From Klebsiella aerogenes (GTDB taxonomy: Bacteria > Pseudomonadota > Gammaproteobacteria > Enterobacterales > Enterobacteriaceae), in NCBI GenBank assembly GCA_029027985.1, contig CP119076.1:868001-932000 (forward strand): a stretch of DNA of 64,000 nucleotides. Direction: 5' to 3'. The translations under genes and the position numbers were made by a program. The notes below the pieces were generated by a model. It saw only the letters and a program-made list of their open reading frames with translations, made no database searches and was not told where the DNA came from. This document shows, piece after piece, positions 8,777-18,334 of this stretch; position 1 is the stretch's first letter, and each line of letters starts with the position of its first letter.

Positions 8777-9280
8777 TCAGGCGTAGGTATAGGTGACGCT
8801 AATCACCGCCTGAATAGTTCCCTGGGTGGCGCCGCCGTTGACCGACAGGGCCCGGACCTGCAGCGGGAAACGCGCCGACTGCGAGCTATCGTCAACCTGA
8901 ACCGATTTTTGCGCCCCGTTGTTGAGCGTGGTGCCGCTGTCATCCTGCAGTTCGAGCTGGATGTTGCCCGCGGTTCCCTGGTTTTTGTAATAACCGGTGC
9001 TGTCCGCTGTGCCGCTGAAGGTGGCGACCACCCGAGAGGTGCCGACCGGGCAGTTGCTCAAATCGAGCGCGGTGCTGTGCCACGCTGAAGCGGAACCCGC
9101 CGGGACCAGGCTGAAGGTATAGAGATCGCCGAGATCGACGTTGGCGTTAACGGTGGAAACGGTGCAGGGTTTGGCCACCACTTTGCCGTTCACCGTGATG
9201 GTGATGTCGGCGGCCTGTAGCGTGCTCAGGTTTAACGCCAGCGCGCCCGCCAGAAGCCATCCTGCATATCGTTGTTTCAT
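8777..9280 (-). CDS. fimG: FimG, minor tip pilin
   Basis: A 167-residue fimbrial subunit with a signal peptide (cleavage after LQA), two cysteines that would form the pilin disulfide (CTVSTV and SNCPVG), and the C-terminal beta strand ending VISVTYTYA recognised by the chaperone. In the type 1 tip fibrillum FimG links FimH to FimF. Gene order FimF-FimG-FimH and short gaps of about 12 bases support the name. Confidence 0.93.
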   Translation of the reverse strand: MKQRYAGWLLAGALALNLSTLQAADITITVNGKVVAKPCTVSTVNANVDLGDLYTFSLVPAGSASAWHSTALDLSNCPVGTSRVVATFSGTADSTGYYKNQGTAGNIQLELQDDSGTTLNNGAQKSVQVDDSSQSARFPLQVRALSVNGGATQGTIQAVISVTYTYA

Positions 9281-9292
9281 CTCAGCCTCCGG

Positions 9293-9826
9293 TTACTGGA
9301 ATTCAAGGGTAAAGGTCGCGGTGGCATACACGTGGCCGGCGGTCACCGGAACGCGGGTCGCCATCAGCCGGGCATAAAAACCGAGGGTATTGGTCTGCCC
9401 CGGCGTCAGCGTTGTCCAGGCGATCGATGAAGATGGGGCGTTGATCGGCAGCATCGCCTGCTGGCTGTTCAGGATCTGCACGGCCATACCCGCCGCGGCT
9501 GACGCGCCGCCATCGATTTTTAGCAGGTCGTTATTGTCGCTATCCTGGGTGCCACTAAAGCCGACCTTAACCGCCGTGACCGAACTGCCACAGGGTGACA
9601 GCACAATACGGAACGGCACCAGCGGGGTAGTGGCGCCGACGGCGTTAAACTGTCTGGCGGCGTTATCCATCAGATCGACGGTAAACTCTTTCGATTCGGT
9701 AGCCACCGCGCAGGCGTTATCGCGCACGTAGCCGCTGATGGTGATGGTGCTGTCCGCCGCGAAGGCACTGGCGCAGACCAGCGTCAATACGGCGCCGAGC
9801 AGGTTAAGTGGTTTTTTCATCATCAT
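9293..9826 (-). CDS. fimF: FimF, minor tip pilin
   Basis: A 177-residue pilin with a clear signal peptide (ends SAFA) and the conserved [18 protein letters not shown] donor strand and first disulfide cysteine. The second cysteine is in LSPCGSSV. The C-terminus [10 protein letters not shown] is the usual chaperone-binding strand. FimF is the adaptor between the FimA rod and FimG in type 1 fimbriae. It lies 7 bases after fimD. Confidence 0.93.
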   Translation of the reverse strand: MMMKKPLNLLGAVLTLVCASAFAADSTITISGYVRDNACAVATESKEFTVDLMDNAARQFNAVGATTPLVPFRIVLSPCGSSVTAVKVGFSGTQDSDNNDLLKIDGGASAAAGMAVQILNSQQAMLPINAPSSSIAWTTLTPGQTNTLGFYARLMATRVPVTAGHVYATATFTLEFQ

Positions 9827-9833
9827 GCGTTCC

Positions 9834-12467
9834 TTAACGGCACTCTGCCGATAGCTGGCTCAGCGCCTGCCGCTGACTCTCTTCCGGCAGGCGATAGCTG
9901 GCCACACAACTGGCGTCCGCCCCTTCGCCCCATTTCACCTGTACGCTGCCGGCGAGCGGCATCCCGCTCAGGTAAACCTGGCCGTTATCGGCCACGATGC
10001 TGCCGCTCTGGTTGCTGCCCGAAGTGACCATCGCGCCGAACGGAACCGGTTTGCCGTTATGGCTGAGGGTCATCAGCAATTTGACCCCGACATGGGCTTT
10101 GAAGTACGCCCGCACGATGGCGCCGTGGGTCGGCACCACGCTGACCACCGCATCGTCGAGATCGACGTTATCGGCAAGCGTATTGGTATCCAGCGCTACC
10201 CGGTTTTCCCGGTATTCGGTGGCGTAAGGCAGCACCGCGTAGCCGCGCCAGTCGGTGCGTACCCCGGTCTGATTTTCCACTTTGACGTTGTCAGCGCCCG
10301 GCGCTTTCACCAGCACCACTGTGTCATTCAGCGGCTGGCTTAAGGTCACGCCGTTGGCGTGGGCCAGTACGCCGCCGCTGACGCCGTAGTACAGCTGTCT
10401 GAAGCCGTCGCTGCGGCTGTAGCCGACGTTGGCGTTGCCGTAGCCGCCGCGGTAGTTCAGCGCCGCATAGCCGGTGCCGTTGCTATCACCTTCGCCGCCG
10501 CTGGCGTAACCGGTCTGCACGCTATAGCTCAGGTTGTTGTCTTCCAGCAGGGTGCCGTAGAGCCCCGCCAGATTGGTCATCCGGCCATTCAGATCGTGCG
10601 ACATGCTGTAACTGGCGCTGGCGTGCCGCCAGACGGATTTGCTATCGGAACGTAGCCAGTGGCTGAACGGAATATTGACGTTGACCGCCAGCATCTGATC
10701 GCGGCCTTGCTGCCAGGCGTTTTTCGTCAGGCTGTAGCTCAGCGTCCAGTTGATATCGTCAACTGCGGCGTTCAGTCCGGCCTGCAGTTGCTGATCCGCC
10801 TTGCCGGTCGACCAGTAGGTCTGATGGCTGCCGCTCAGATAGAGCGTGGCGGTGCGTCCCAGTTGCTGAGTGACGCTCACCTGTACCTTGCCGCGCTTGT
10901 TGTAGGCGAGGTTGTAGTAATCGGTGAATTTCGGTTTCACCTGGATCACCCCGTCCTGGGTCTGCACGTCGTAACCGCTCATCCGGCGGTAGGTAGTATC
11001 GGCAAAGCTGTAATAACCTTTAGTGGAGTAGCGATAGCCCACGAGCTGGATATTGGTGCCGACATCGCTCAGCGATTTGTTATAGAGGAAGCGGATCGAC
11101 TGCCCCTGATGATCGCTGTCGTCGGGCAGCGTGGCGTTGGCCTGGGTAATATCCAGCGACACGGCACCGAAATCGCCCATGTTTTTCCCCACGCCGGCGT
11201 TAAAGGCGCCGTAGCGGTCGGCAAGCTGGGTACCGCCGTACAGCGTCCAGCCTGCGGGCAGGCCGTGTAAGAGGGTGCTCTGGAAGAACTTTGGCTCTTC
11301 CTGCTGATCGTTGCCGCTGCGGTATTCCCCGGCGGTCAATGCGTAGCGGGTATGGCCTTCGCGCTGCAGCACCGGCACCGTTGACCACGGCACGCTGAAG
11401 ACCTGGCTGGTGCCATCGTTTTCTTTAATGGTCACCTGCAGGTCGCCGCCGTTGCCTGCGGCGTAGAGATCGTTAATGGTGAACGGGCCCGGCGGTACCG
11501 TGCTCTGGTAAATCTCATAGCCGTTTTGTTTGATCGATACCTGCGCGGTGCCGCGGGCGATACCGTGGATCACCGGGGCAAAGCCTTTCTGGCTATCCGG
11601 CAGCATATTGTCATCGCTCGCCAGCTGGGCGCCGCGGAAGTTAATGCCGTCGAAGACATCGCCGTTGGTGTAGCTGTCGCCAAGGGTCAGACGTGAACGC
11701 AGCGGGGTAATATCCCGCTCCAGCCAGGTGTTAACGTGCTGCCATTTATTCTCGTTGCCGGCACTGCTGCCGCCGCTGCTGTAGCTCCAGGTGGTGTTAT
11801 CCCGCAGGCGCCAGGCGCCGAGATTAAGGCCGCTTTGCAGGTTTAAATAGGCGTAATTGCTGCTGCCGCCGGTATCGTTGTGGACGTTGTTACCGGTGAA
11901 GTTGTAGTTCAACAGCCCGGCATTGATGCCGTCATCCCAGAGTTCCGGCGGAATATAGCCGCGCGCGCGGTTGCCCATAAAGGCCTGAGGCACGGTGAGG
12001 TACAGGCGCTGCTGGCCGACATCGAAGCGCGTCGTCGCATCGTTGATAAGCTCAGTGAGCGGCACGCAGGCGTCAGCGGCGAGGGCGTTCATCCCGCTCA
12101 CCGCCGCGGTGTTGACGCCCATACTGGCCAACTGTCCACGGGTCAGACACGGGCTCAGGCCGTGGCCCTTTTCGCCGCGATGAAACGCCACGTCGCGGGT
12201 GGTCATAAAGCCGTCGTTAAGATAGATATCGACGCGATAGGTGCCGGGCGGCACTTCCTGCCCGTTTTCAAAACCGGAAAGATCCGCCACCGCGGCGGGA
12301 TCGTCAGCCAAAAAACGCGGGTTAAAATAGAGATCCGCCTGCGCGTGACCCGTCAGCAGGGCAAAACAGAGCGCCACGGGGAGTTTCGCCATGGTCAAAG
12401 TCGCGCGTGGGCGATGCCTGGCGCTGCGGGAACCAAAACGGTCCAGTCCATATTTGAGATGTGACAT
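9834..12467 (-). CDS. fimD: FimD, outer membrane usher of type 1 fimbriae
   Basis: An 877-residue usher, essentially the length of E. coli FimD (878). The mature protein begins DLYFNPRFL after a long signal region (about residues 1-45), followed by the N-terminal chaperone-docking domain, the beta-barrel with plug, and two C-terminal domains containing one Cys pair (ASCVASY and LSAECR). It receives chaperone-subunit complexes from FimC and assembles the fibre across the outer membrane. It lies between fimC and fimF in the standard order. Confidence 0.95.
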   Translation of the reverse strand: MSHLKYGLDRFGSRSARHRPRATLTMAKLPVALCFALLTGHAQADLYFNPRFLADDPAAVADLSGFENGQEVPPGTYRVDIYLNDGFMTTRDVAFHRGEKGHGLSPCLTRGQLASMGVNTAAVSGMNALAADACVPLTELINDATTRFDVGQQRLYLTVPQAFMGNRARGYIPPELWDDGINAGLLNYNFTGNNVHNDTGGSSNYAYLNLQSGLNLGAWRLRDNTTWSYSSGGSSAGNENKWQHVNTWLERDITPLRSRLTLGDSYTNGDVFDGINFRGAQLASDDNMLPDSQKGFAPVIHGIARGTAQVSIKQNGYEIYQSTVPPGPFTINDLYAAGNGGDLQVTIKENDGTSQVFSVPWSTVPVLQREGHTRYALTAGEYRSGNDQQEEPKFFQSTLLHGLPAGWTLYGGTQLADRYGAFNAGVGKNMGDFGAVSLDITQANATLPDDSDHQGQSIRFLYNKSLSDVGTNIQLVGYRYSTKGYYSFADTTYRRMSGYDVQTQDGVIQVKPKFTDYYNLAYNKRGKVQVSVTQQLGRTATLYLSGSHQTYWSTGKADQQLQAGLNAAVDDINWTLSYSLTKNAWQQGRDQMLAVNVNIPFSHWLRSDSKSVWRHASASYSMSHDLNGRMTNLAGLYGTLLEDNNLSYSVQTGYASGGEGDSNGTGYAALNYRGGYGNANVGYSRSDGFRQLYYGVSGGVLAHANGVTLSQPLNDTVVLVKAPGADNVKVENQTGVRTDWRGYAVLPYATEYRENRVALDTNTLADNVDLDDAVVSVVPTHGAIVRAYFKAHVGVKLLMTLSHNGKPVPFGAMVTSGSNQSGSIVADNGQVYLSGMPLAGSVQVKWGEGADASCVASYRLPEESQRQALSQLSAECR

Positions 12468-12547
12468 AGTCCCTCCGGTCTGAAGTCGCCCGGCTGTCAG
12501 TTCTTATTGTTATGCGCGGAGTGGCCCGCCCGGCGGACCATCCTGTG

Positions 12548-13273
12548 TTAATGCAGCACGCCTTTCACTGGCGGAGTCAGCGCGCCGTAGTCATTAATTG
12601 TGCGATAGGTAATGTTGCTACCGGCATCCGGCGGCAGTTTGACGGAGGTTTTGCCCATCGGCGGCACCAGCGCGTTTTCCAGCACGCGGGTTCCGGCATT
12701 GAGTTCGGTGACCGTCAGGTAGTAAGGGGTCGGGTTCGTGAGCGTGAGCGATGAACCGCTGCGGCTGAAGCTCAGCTTTTCTGCGGCCTGATCCGGCGGC
12801 AGCGCCAGCTTCGCCGGGCGATAGTAGAGCTTGATGCGGCTGATAATCGCCAGCTGCAGGGTGTTGTCGCTGAGTCTGGATTTGTCCATTGAAGGAATGG
12901 CTTTGACGTTAATCCAGAACAGACTTTCGCGATCCTGCGGTAATTGCTGATTGGTGGCATCAATAATGCGCAGGGTATTCTCTTTTTTCCCCTGCATGGC
13001 AAACAGCGGCGGTGTGATCACGAAGCGGCCATCTTTGCCGCCATCGGCGTTCTCCACCCATGACTGAATCAGGTAGGTGCTGTTATTGTCATTGTTGGTG
13101 ACGCCTAACTGAACCTGTTTTTGCCCGGCCGGATAGATAACCCGCGTGGCGCCGAGCGCGACGCCGGCCTGCGCCCAGGCGGAGTAACCGCTCGTGGCTA
13201 CCATCAAGAATCCCGCCAGTAGTCCGCGCATCATCCCCAGTCTCTTTTTCACGTTTACCCCTTTTGTACTCAC
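12548..13273 (-). CDS. fimC: FimC, periplasmic chaperone (GTG start)
   Basis: A PapD-like chaperone of 241 residues, exactly the length of E. coli FimC, if started at the GTG at 13273. That start has AGGAAACAACG in front and its first residues (STKGVNVKKRL) align with the E. coli start (SNKNVNVRKSQ). An upstream ATG at 13333 would add 20 residues without family support and would overlap the fimI end. Features: signal peptide ending about WAQAG, the GVALGATRVIYPAGQKQVQL edge strand with the conserved Arg, and the IKLYYRPAKL strand with the conserved Lys that anchors subunit C-termini. It folds and delivers Fim subunits in the periplasm. Confidence 0.93.
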   Translation of the reverse strand: MSTKGVNVKKRLGMMRGLLAGFLMVATSGYSAWAQAGVALGATRVIYPAGQKQVQLGVTNNDNNSTYLIQSWVENADGGKDGRFVITPPLFAMQGKKENTLRIIDATNQQLPQDRESLFWINVKAIPSMDKSRLSDNTLQLAIISRIKLYYRPAKLALPPDQAAEKLSFSRSGSSLTLTNPTPYYLTVTELNAGTRVLENALVPPMGKTSVKLPPDAGSNITYRTINDYGALTPPVKGVLH

Positions 13274-13308
13274 CGTTGTTTCCTGTTTCCGGCATCTCTG
13301 CTGGTTAA

Positions 13309-13857
13309 TTACTGGTAGGTCAGAGAAAACCAAACTTGCGCGTTTGCCGCTCCCCCGGTGACCTGATTACCGGTCGCCCGATATTTGGCCACGAAATGCA
13401 GCGTGGTGGGGCCGGTATACAGCCGCCGCCAGGCGCCCGGCGGGCTATTGAGCGGGATCAGCTGGTCTTCTTTATCAAATAACGCGATGCCGACACCGGT
13501 GGCGATCCCCGGTCCTTCGCCAACCGAGAGCACGTCCGGATTTTTGCCATCCGCCACGCCGCTAAACGATACGCCGACGCGCTGGCTGACCGCGGTACTG
13601 CAATCCTGAAGGTGAATATCGAATGGCACGGGGTTGGCATCTTCCCCTGGTGAATGAAAGCGATTGCTGCTGATCTGCCCCATGTTGACCGTCATCTGCT
13701 GGTCGCCTGCCTCAACGCGGCAGGATTCGGCGATGATGACCCCCTGGAAACGCATGTTTCCCCCGGCCACCGTGACGTTCCAGTGATTGCCGGCCAGTGC
13801 CAGCGGCGGTAGCAGAAACATCAGCAGACCTGTCTTCACTCCTTGCATCGTTATCAC
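13309..13857 (-). CDS. fimI: FimI, fimbrial subunit-like protein
   Basis: A 182-residue pilin-like protein with a signal peptide (ends LALAG), the N-terminal strand with [17 protein letters not shown], a second cysteine in LQDCST, and the terminal VWFSLTYQ strand. It is the paralogue of FimA always found between fimA and fimC. In E. coli it is needed for type 1 fimbriae and is thought to end or anchor the rod at the usher. The fimA-fimI gap of 63 bases holds a small hairpin (13878-13894). Confidence 0.92.
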   Translation of the reverse strand: MITMQGVKTGLLMFLLPPLALAGNHWNVTVAGGNMRFQGVIIAESCRVEAGDQQMTVNMGQISSNRFHSPGEDANPVPFDIHLQDCSTAVSQRVGVSFSGVADGKNPDVLSVGEGPGIATGVGIALFDKEDQLIPLNSPPGAWRRLYTGPTTLHFVAKYRATGNQVTGGAANAQVWFSLTYQ

Positions 13858-13877
13858 CCCAGTCCCGTTGTGGATAA

Positions 13878-13894
13878 CGGGCCGTCCTGGCCCG
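13878..13894 (-). other. Small GC hairpin in the fimA-fimI gap
   Basis: Arms CGGGCC and GGCCCG with a five-base loop, directly downstream of fimA and without a U-run. It could protect the fimA message or attenuate reading into fimI, as expected where the major subunit must greatly outnumber the rest. This is inference only. Confidence 0.35.
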
Positions 13895-13920
13895 GAATGC
13901 TTCCCTGTCTGATGTTTGAA

Positions 13921-14469
13921 TTACTCGTACTGCACTTTGAAGGTGGCGTCTGCGTTAGCAGTACCGGCAGTGGCCGCGCCAGTGGCGTAGTAACGCGCCT
14001 GGAAAGGAATGATGTTGGTGCCGTCGTTCAGCGTGGTGGCCGCGCTGAAGGTCGCGCCGTCCAGATCCAGCGGAGTGCCGGTTTTGTCGAGGATCTGAAC
14101 GCCGACGTTGGTCGCGCCGCCAGCAGCGGAGCTCTGCAGCGCCAGAACGCTGGTGTTGGTGGTATCAACCGCGGTACCGGAGAACGCTACGGAAGCTTTG
14201 GTGGAAACGGTGGTGTCACAATCATCTAACTGAATGTTGAAGCCAACGGCGGAGCTGGTGCTGCCCGCAGTAGCCAGTTTTGCCGAACGAACCTGGCCTA
14301 ACTGAACGGTCTGATCGATAGAACCGGCATCGACTGCACAGGCTGCGTTGACGATTTCTCCTTTAAAATGCACTGTACCGCCATTGACCGTGGTGGTATC
14401 AGCCAGGGCCGCCGCGGAGCTCAGGGACAGGGCTGACAGAACAACGATTGCCAGTGTTTTGATTTTCAT
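13921..14469 (-). CDS. fimA: FimA, major type 1 fimbrial subunit
   Basis: A 182-residue major pilin. The signal peptide ends ALA before [23 protein letters not shown], the donor strand and first cysteine; the second cysteine is in LDDCDT. It ends [10 protein letters not shown]. It is the first structural gene after the fimS switch; the ATG is preceded by AAAGGAAAACAGC. Expression needs the fimS promoter to point toward it. In this sequence the promoter points away, so fimA should be silent in the cells that were sequenced. Confidence 0.96.
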   Translation of the reverse strand: MKIKTLAIVVLSALSLSSAAALADTTTVNGGTVHFKGEIVNAACAVDAGSIDQTVQLGQVRSAKLATAGSTSSAVGFNIQLDDCDTTVSTKASVAFSGTAVDTTNTSVLALQSSAAGGATNVGVQILDKTGTPLDLDGATFSAATTLNDGTNIIPFQARYYATGAATAGTANADATFKVQYE

Positions 14470-14601
14470 GCTGTTTTCCTTTAAACAAAATCGATATTAC
14501 GAACCGAAATTGGCAGTCGTTGTGCCTTCCAGGCATTCCATATATCAGCCGAATGGTTCGACTGCCGGTTCTGCACAGTTTTCGCCCAACTGATGAGTCA
14601 A

Positions 14602-14916
14602 TTGGGGCCATTTTGACTCATCGGGATTTACGGCTTTTATTTTGTTTATCTCGATTTGTTTTTGGGTTTATATGCTGTTGATTGTTTATTTATTGGTGTT
14701 AAAAACTATAGTTTTGTGAGGTAGGGAAAAACGATGGGCTGGAGTTTGATGTTGATGTCCGGGCGAGAAGGGGAAAGTCTGGTGAAGAAAAGTAAAGAAA
14801 GCGATCTGTAGAATGTAGTGTAAATCAATAAGATAAGATTTTTTTTGCCGAAATATGCACTTGTCAGTTGCAAAAGATTACAAAACATTTTTATGATATA
14901 GACAGTTTGGCCCCAA
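14602..14916. promoter_or_regulatory. fimS: fimS invertible promoter element (phase switch), OFF orientation
   Basis: A 315-base element bounded by inverted repeats TTGGGGCCA (14602-14610) and TGGCCCCAA (14908-14916), the same nine bases as in E. coli fimS. The match extends to 15 bases on each side (14596-14610 and 14908-14922). A second inverted pair, GATGAGTCAA/TTGACTCATC (14592-14601 and 14613-14622), frames the fimA-side repeat like recombinase half sites. The promoter (see 14868-14897) lies next to the fimE-side repeat and points toward fimE, the arrangement known as phase OFF. A perfect 14-base palindrome AAAACTATAGTTTT (14702-14715) lies inside. Confidence 0.93.
14868..14897 (+). promoter_or_regulatory. 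fimA promoter inside fimS, pointing away from fimA
   Basis: The -10 TATGAT (14892-14897) followed by ATAGACAGTTTGGCCCCAA matches the E. coli fimA promoter next to its repeat. A TTGCAA -35 lies 18 bases upstream (14868-14873). It reads on the plus strand, antisense to the fimE 3' end. Confidence 0.8.
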
Positions 14917-14963
14917 TTGACTTGTTCGATATTAAAAATTTTCCTTTTTATCAATTGGTTATC

Positions 14964-15560
14964 CTATTTCTTCTGCGCTTGTAAATTTTCCTCTAAAAGG
15001 TTGTTTCTTTCCCATATTCCGGCAAAACGCGCTGCATTACTGGCGGTATAACGCACCGTGTGACGAATATTGCGATGACCGAGATAATCCTGAATCAAAC
15101 GGGTATCTGCGCCCCTTTCCGCCAGCTCGTAGCCGCAGGCATGACGCAACATATGTGGATGAGTGTGAGTCACGGTACCGGCGTCCTCCCCGGCGGAACG
15201 GATAATACGATAAGCCTGCTGACGTGAAAGCGGGGTGCCGCGGCGTGAAATAAATAGCGCGTCGGTTTTCGCAGCGGCTTTCCAGCTTGCCCGTTGCTGG
15301 GTCCAGCGCTCGATAGCTTCACGCTCATCGAAGCGCAACGGGTGGACGGTAGAGAAGCCGTTCTTCAAACGGCGAACGTTAATGCGTCCTTCATTGAGAT
15401 CGAGATCGCGGTAGTGCAGATCGAGCAACTCGCTGATGCGCATACCGTGGCGAAAGGCCAGCAGGATCAGACAGTAATCCCGCTCCCCGGTCGGCCCGTG
15501 GCGAGCGGCCTGCATCATAGCCTGCACTTCTTTGGCGGTGAGAAAACGACGTCGGTTCAC
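14964..15560 (-). CDS. fimE: FimE, tyrosine recombinase for fimS
   Basis: A 198-residue site-specific recombinase made almost only of the catalytic domain. Catalytic residues are visible: Arg in HGMRISELLDL (about 41), His and Arg in HPHMLRHACGYELAERG, His in DYLGHRNIRHT and the nucleophile Tyr in VRYTASN. Of the two recombinase genes it is the one next to fimS, the place of FimE, which in E. coli turns the switch ON to OFF with strong bias. It ends 48 bases from the fimS repeat, so orientation of fimS can influence its transcript end, as in E. coli. Confidence 0.92.
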   Translation of the reverse strand: MNRRRFLTAKEVQAMMQAARHGPTGERDYCLILLAFRHGMRISELLDLHYRDLDLNEGRINVRRLKNGFSTVHPLRFDEREAIERWTQQRASWKAAAKTDALFISRRGTPLSRQQAYRIIRSAGEDAGTVTHTHPHMLRHACGYELAERGADTRLIQDYLGHRNIRHTVRYTASNAARFAGIWERNNLLEENLQAQKK

Positions 15561-16119
15561 AGTATTGAGCTCCTGAATTTAAATTGACTCGTAAGGGAGA
15601 TCCTGAGAAAAAAATCCCAGGATGGATAAAAAATAATCTGAATGCAAAGGCCGTAATATTTGAAGGGGCTAATGACAAAACAGGTATCACATTACATTTA
15701 CATATGTATAAATTACCGCCACGCGATAATTCTTATTTTTATCGATTTTATTCTTTACCACAATAGAACGGCGGTAGGTCGCCGCCAGGTGCATAAAATA
15801 GCAAGGAAAAAAGTTAATGCTAGCTATTTATTGGACGGAAAAAATGTGCTGAAAGGATTAATTTAACAATAAATGACGAACTGATATCCTGATAAATTAC
15901 AGGTGCATAGGAACATTTTTTTCATGTTCCAAATAAGAACTTTTAAGAACAATAAACATATTTAACGTATGGTTAATTTTTATTAATGTTTCGTAAGAAA
16001 AAATCTATATCTGAACTATTTTGCGCTATATCACAACGATAATGGAGTAAATTTTCAACAGTGCTAAACCAGTAGGTGAAGCATTGATTACGAAACGCCA
16101 TCCATGGCGTAGCGTGCCC
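15561..16119. other. fimE-fimB intergenic region, no gene recognised
   Basis: About 560 AT-rich bases between the two recombinase genes. It should contain the fimE promoter (E. coli transcribes fimE on its own). Short open frames here have no family features and poor composition. No repeat or RNA gene was recognised. Confidence 0.5.
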
Positions 16120-16725
16120 TTACTGGAAAAGAGAAGTGCGTTGTTTCTCGTGTGACTTATCCCAGATGCCGTAAAAGCGCCCGGCGTTGCTGGCCGTGTA
16201 CCAGACGGTATGGCGGATGTTGCGGTGACCCAGATAGTCCTGAATCAGGCGAGTATCAATGCCCATATTGGCCAGCGCGAAGCCGCAGGAGTGTCGTAGC
16301 ATGTGCGGGTGAATTTCCAGCGGCAACCCAGCCTGATCGCCGGAGGCAGAAATAATCTGGTAAAACTGCTGGCGTGAAAGCGGATTGCCTTTACGCGATA
16401 AAAATAGCCACTCGCTATCGGATTGCGGGTATTCGTCACGAATATCCAACCAGCGCTTTAGCGCCTGGATCTCTTTATTCAACAATGGATGTGTTGTGGA
16501 AAATCCTTTTTTTAAGCGGTGGATGTAAATACATTTTGAGCGTAGATCAATATCAGAAATCCGTAGACGGCAAATTTCACTGGCACGAAAACCATGAATA
16601 AAACAGAGTAATGTCAGGCAATAATTTCGGGCTGCATGTGGTCCGCTATTAGCAGCGTTAAGAAGTGACTCTATTTCATTCTGAGTCAGGAAGTTCCTTT
16701 TTTTTATATCGGCATTATTCTTCAT
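16120..16725 (-). CDS. fimB: FimB, tyrosine recombinase for fimS
   Basis: A 201-residue tyrosine recombinase, paralogue of the neighbouring FimE. Catalytic residues are visible: Arg in HGFRASEICRL, His/Arg in HPHMLRHSCGFALANMG, His in DYLGHRNIRHT and Tyr in VWYTASN. It lies farther from fimS, as FimB does, and in E. coli inverts the switch in both directions. It is more AT-rich than the structural fim genes. A long gene-poor region lies upstream of it. Confidence 0.92.
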   Translation of the reverse strand: MKNNADIKKRNFLTQNEIESLLNAANSGPHAARNYCLTLLCFIHGFRASEICRLRISDIDLRSKCIYIHRLKKGFSTTHPLLNKEIQALKRWLDIRDEYPQSDSEWLFLSRKGNPLSRQQFYQIISASGDQAGLPLEIHPHMLRHSCGFALANMGIDTRLIQDYLGHRNIRHTVWYTASNAGRFYGIWDKSHEKQRTSLFQ

Positions 16726-17585
16726 TATGTTCCCTTTTATTGCAGGCGTACATGACTATCCTATAGGCTCTGGTTGGCCTATTACAGGATCCGAAGATAT
16801 GTTTCGTACTTTATGAATAAGCATGATGCTGGTCGCTTTTAATATCCCTCAAGTGACAAGGATTTTACCGCTGTAAGGCGGTGTGAAATCCAGCGGATAT
16901 AATGAAGTCTGTTCATCGCCGGGGCGAGGTACGCAGGCGCGTCGCTGGGGTAAAGCACACAGACGACTGATGCATATTGGTTTTCCTGGGAGTTTACACG
17001 TCCTGTTCATCCTTTTCTCCTCTTGGTTATGCGCGCTTAGCAACAAGGGCATAGACTACCGACTGTTAAAAACAGACGGTGAGTATGGTAATAAACTGAG
17101 TCCTGGCTGGATAACCTTGAAACCGTTACCCATGAGGAGACTTGCCTCAATAAACAGGTTGCTATTGCGTAAATGATCTTGTCGCATGCAAACCGCCATA
17201 GGCACTTGATAGCATTCACTGCAACACTCCAACAGCAATTAAACCATACTGCAAAAATCGTAGAGAGAATAGCGTTAATAAATGTGCAGACGTTTCCGTG
17301 ATGGATTTTACTTATTATTGAATGATGGAATTTTCCTGGTTCTGAAATCAATAAAGGGAAGATAGAACAGGAGTTTTTTGGGGGTTTTAGGAAATTATTG
17401 GTGTGAGCCAATTTTTGCGTAACTGCCTATGATATATGAATAATTCATCCTGAACCGTGTGCGAAATAGATAAGTTTCTCCTCGTGTGCCAGCGTTTAAA
17501 TAGCCGCGAGTCGCACTGGATTATATTTGTCGACGAGGGGTTATGGCGCCATTGAATTTCGCTTTCTGGCGCCGGAACCTACGAA
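16726..17585. other. Gene-poor region upstream of fimB
   Basis: About 860 bases without a supportable gene. It should hold the fimB promoter and control sites (in E. coli a large region upstream of fimB binds NanR, NagC and other regulators), but no operator was recognised here. The longest frame (124 codons at 17037-17411, minus) has no signal, domain or ribosome site that I trust. Confidence 0.5.
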
Positions 17586-18197
17586 TTATCTTAACTGCTG
17601 GTAGAACAGGAGAATAGCAATAGCGACCATGATCAGACCTGAAACCACGCTCACGGCCTTTGCCGCCAGGGGGCGGGTCGCCAGTACCGCGCGTGAGCCG
17701 TAACCGACCAGCAGATAAATCAGCGTACAGGTGACGAGGTGCATGCCGCCCAGTGCTGACATTTGCAGCGCTAACGGCCAACTGCCGTGTGGATCGGTAA
17801 ACTGCGGCAGCAGCGCCAGGAAGAGCAGGAAGACTTTTGGATTAAGTCCGCTAATACATAACCCTTTTACCGCCCATGTGTTCCAACTGCCAGACAACTG
17901 CTGCGCCGCGTTCGGCGCGGCCGGATGACGTAATATCATCACGCCGAGCCACAGCAGGTAGGCGGCGCCAAGCAGAGTGAGGGCCGATAGCGCCAGCGGG
18001 TGGCGCGCGATCAGTACGCCGATCCCGGCGACGACGACGATTGTCGCCAACAGATGGCCGGACATCAACCCCATTACCGCCGGCACAACGCGGCGGCCAT
18101 GGATCCCAGCGCTGATGGCATAGGCCCAGTCGGCTCCGGGGGTGATGATCAACAGGAAAGACACAATCCAGAAGCTGGCGACCAGGCTCATTTCCAT
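17586..18197 (-). CDS. LysE/RhtB family amino acid exporter
   Basis: A 203-residue inner membrane protein of the LysE superfamily with about six helices. Family signs are the N-terminal LLIITPGADWAYAIS segment (about residues 16-30) and GLNPKVFLLFLALLPQF (about 115-131). Members export amino acids such as homoserine, threonine or leucine. It is divergent from an Lrp/AsnC regulator with a 137-base gap, a common pairing in which the regulator senses the amino acid and controls the exporter. The substrate cannot be read from the sequence. Confidence 0.88.
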   Translation of the reverse strand: MEMSLVASFWIVSFLLIITPGADWAYAISAGIHGRRVVPAVMGLMSGHLLATIVVVAGIGVLIARHPLALSALTLLGAAYLLWLGVMILRHPAAPNAAQQLSGSWNTWAVKGLCISGLNPKVFLLFLALLPQFTDPHGSWPLALQMSALGGMHLVTCTLIYLLVGYGSRAVLATRPLAAKAVSVVSGLIMVAIAILLFYQQLR

Positions 18198-18334
18198 CGG
18201 CAGCGCTCCGCAACGATAGTAGGCATAACTTGCTCACAAAATGGGGTATCGTGTGAGAAAGAATATCGACATCGGGGCGAAATGAGCTTTCAATGTTATG
18301 TCAAAAATCGATCATTAAAGAGAAAATCTTCTAA

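Noticed and set aside
13869-13877. Perfect DnaA box (TGTGGATAA) in the fimA-fimI gap
   Set aside because: A single isolated nine-base match; no cluster and no known role here, so chance is enough.
17037-17411. Open frame of 124 codons upstream of fimB on the minus strand
   Set aside because: No ribosome site, odd composition with many Cys/Ser/His, no domain or signal; likely chance in AT-rich DNA.
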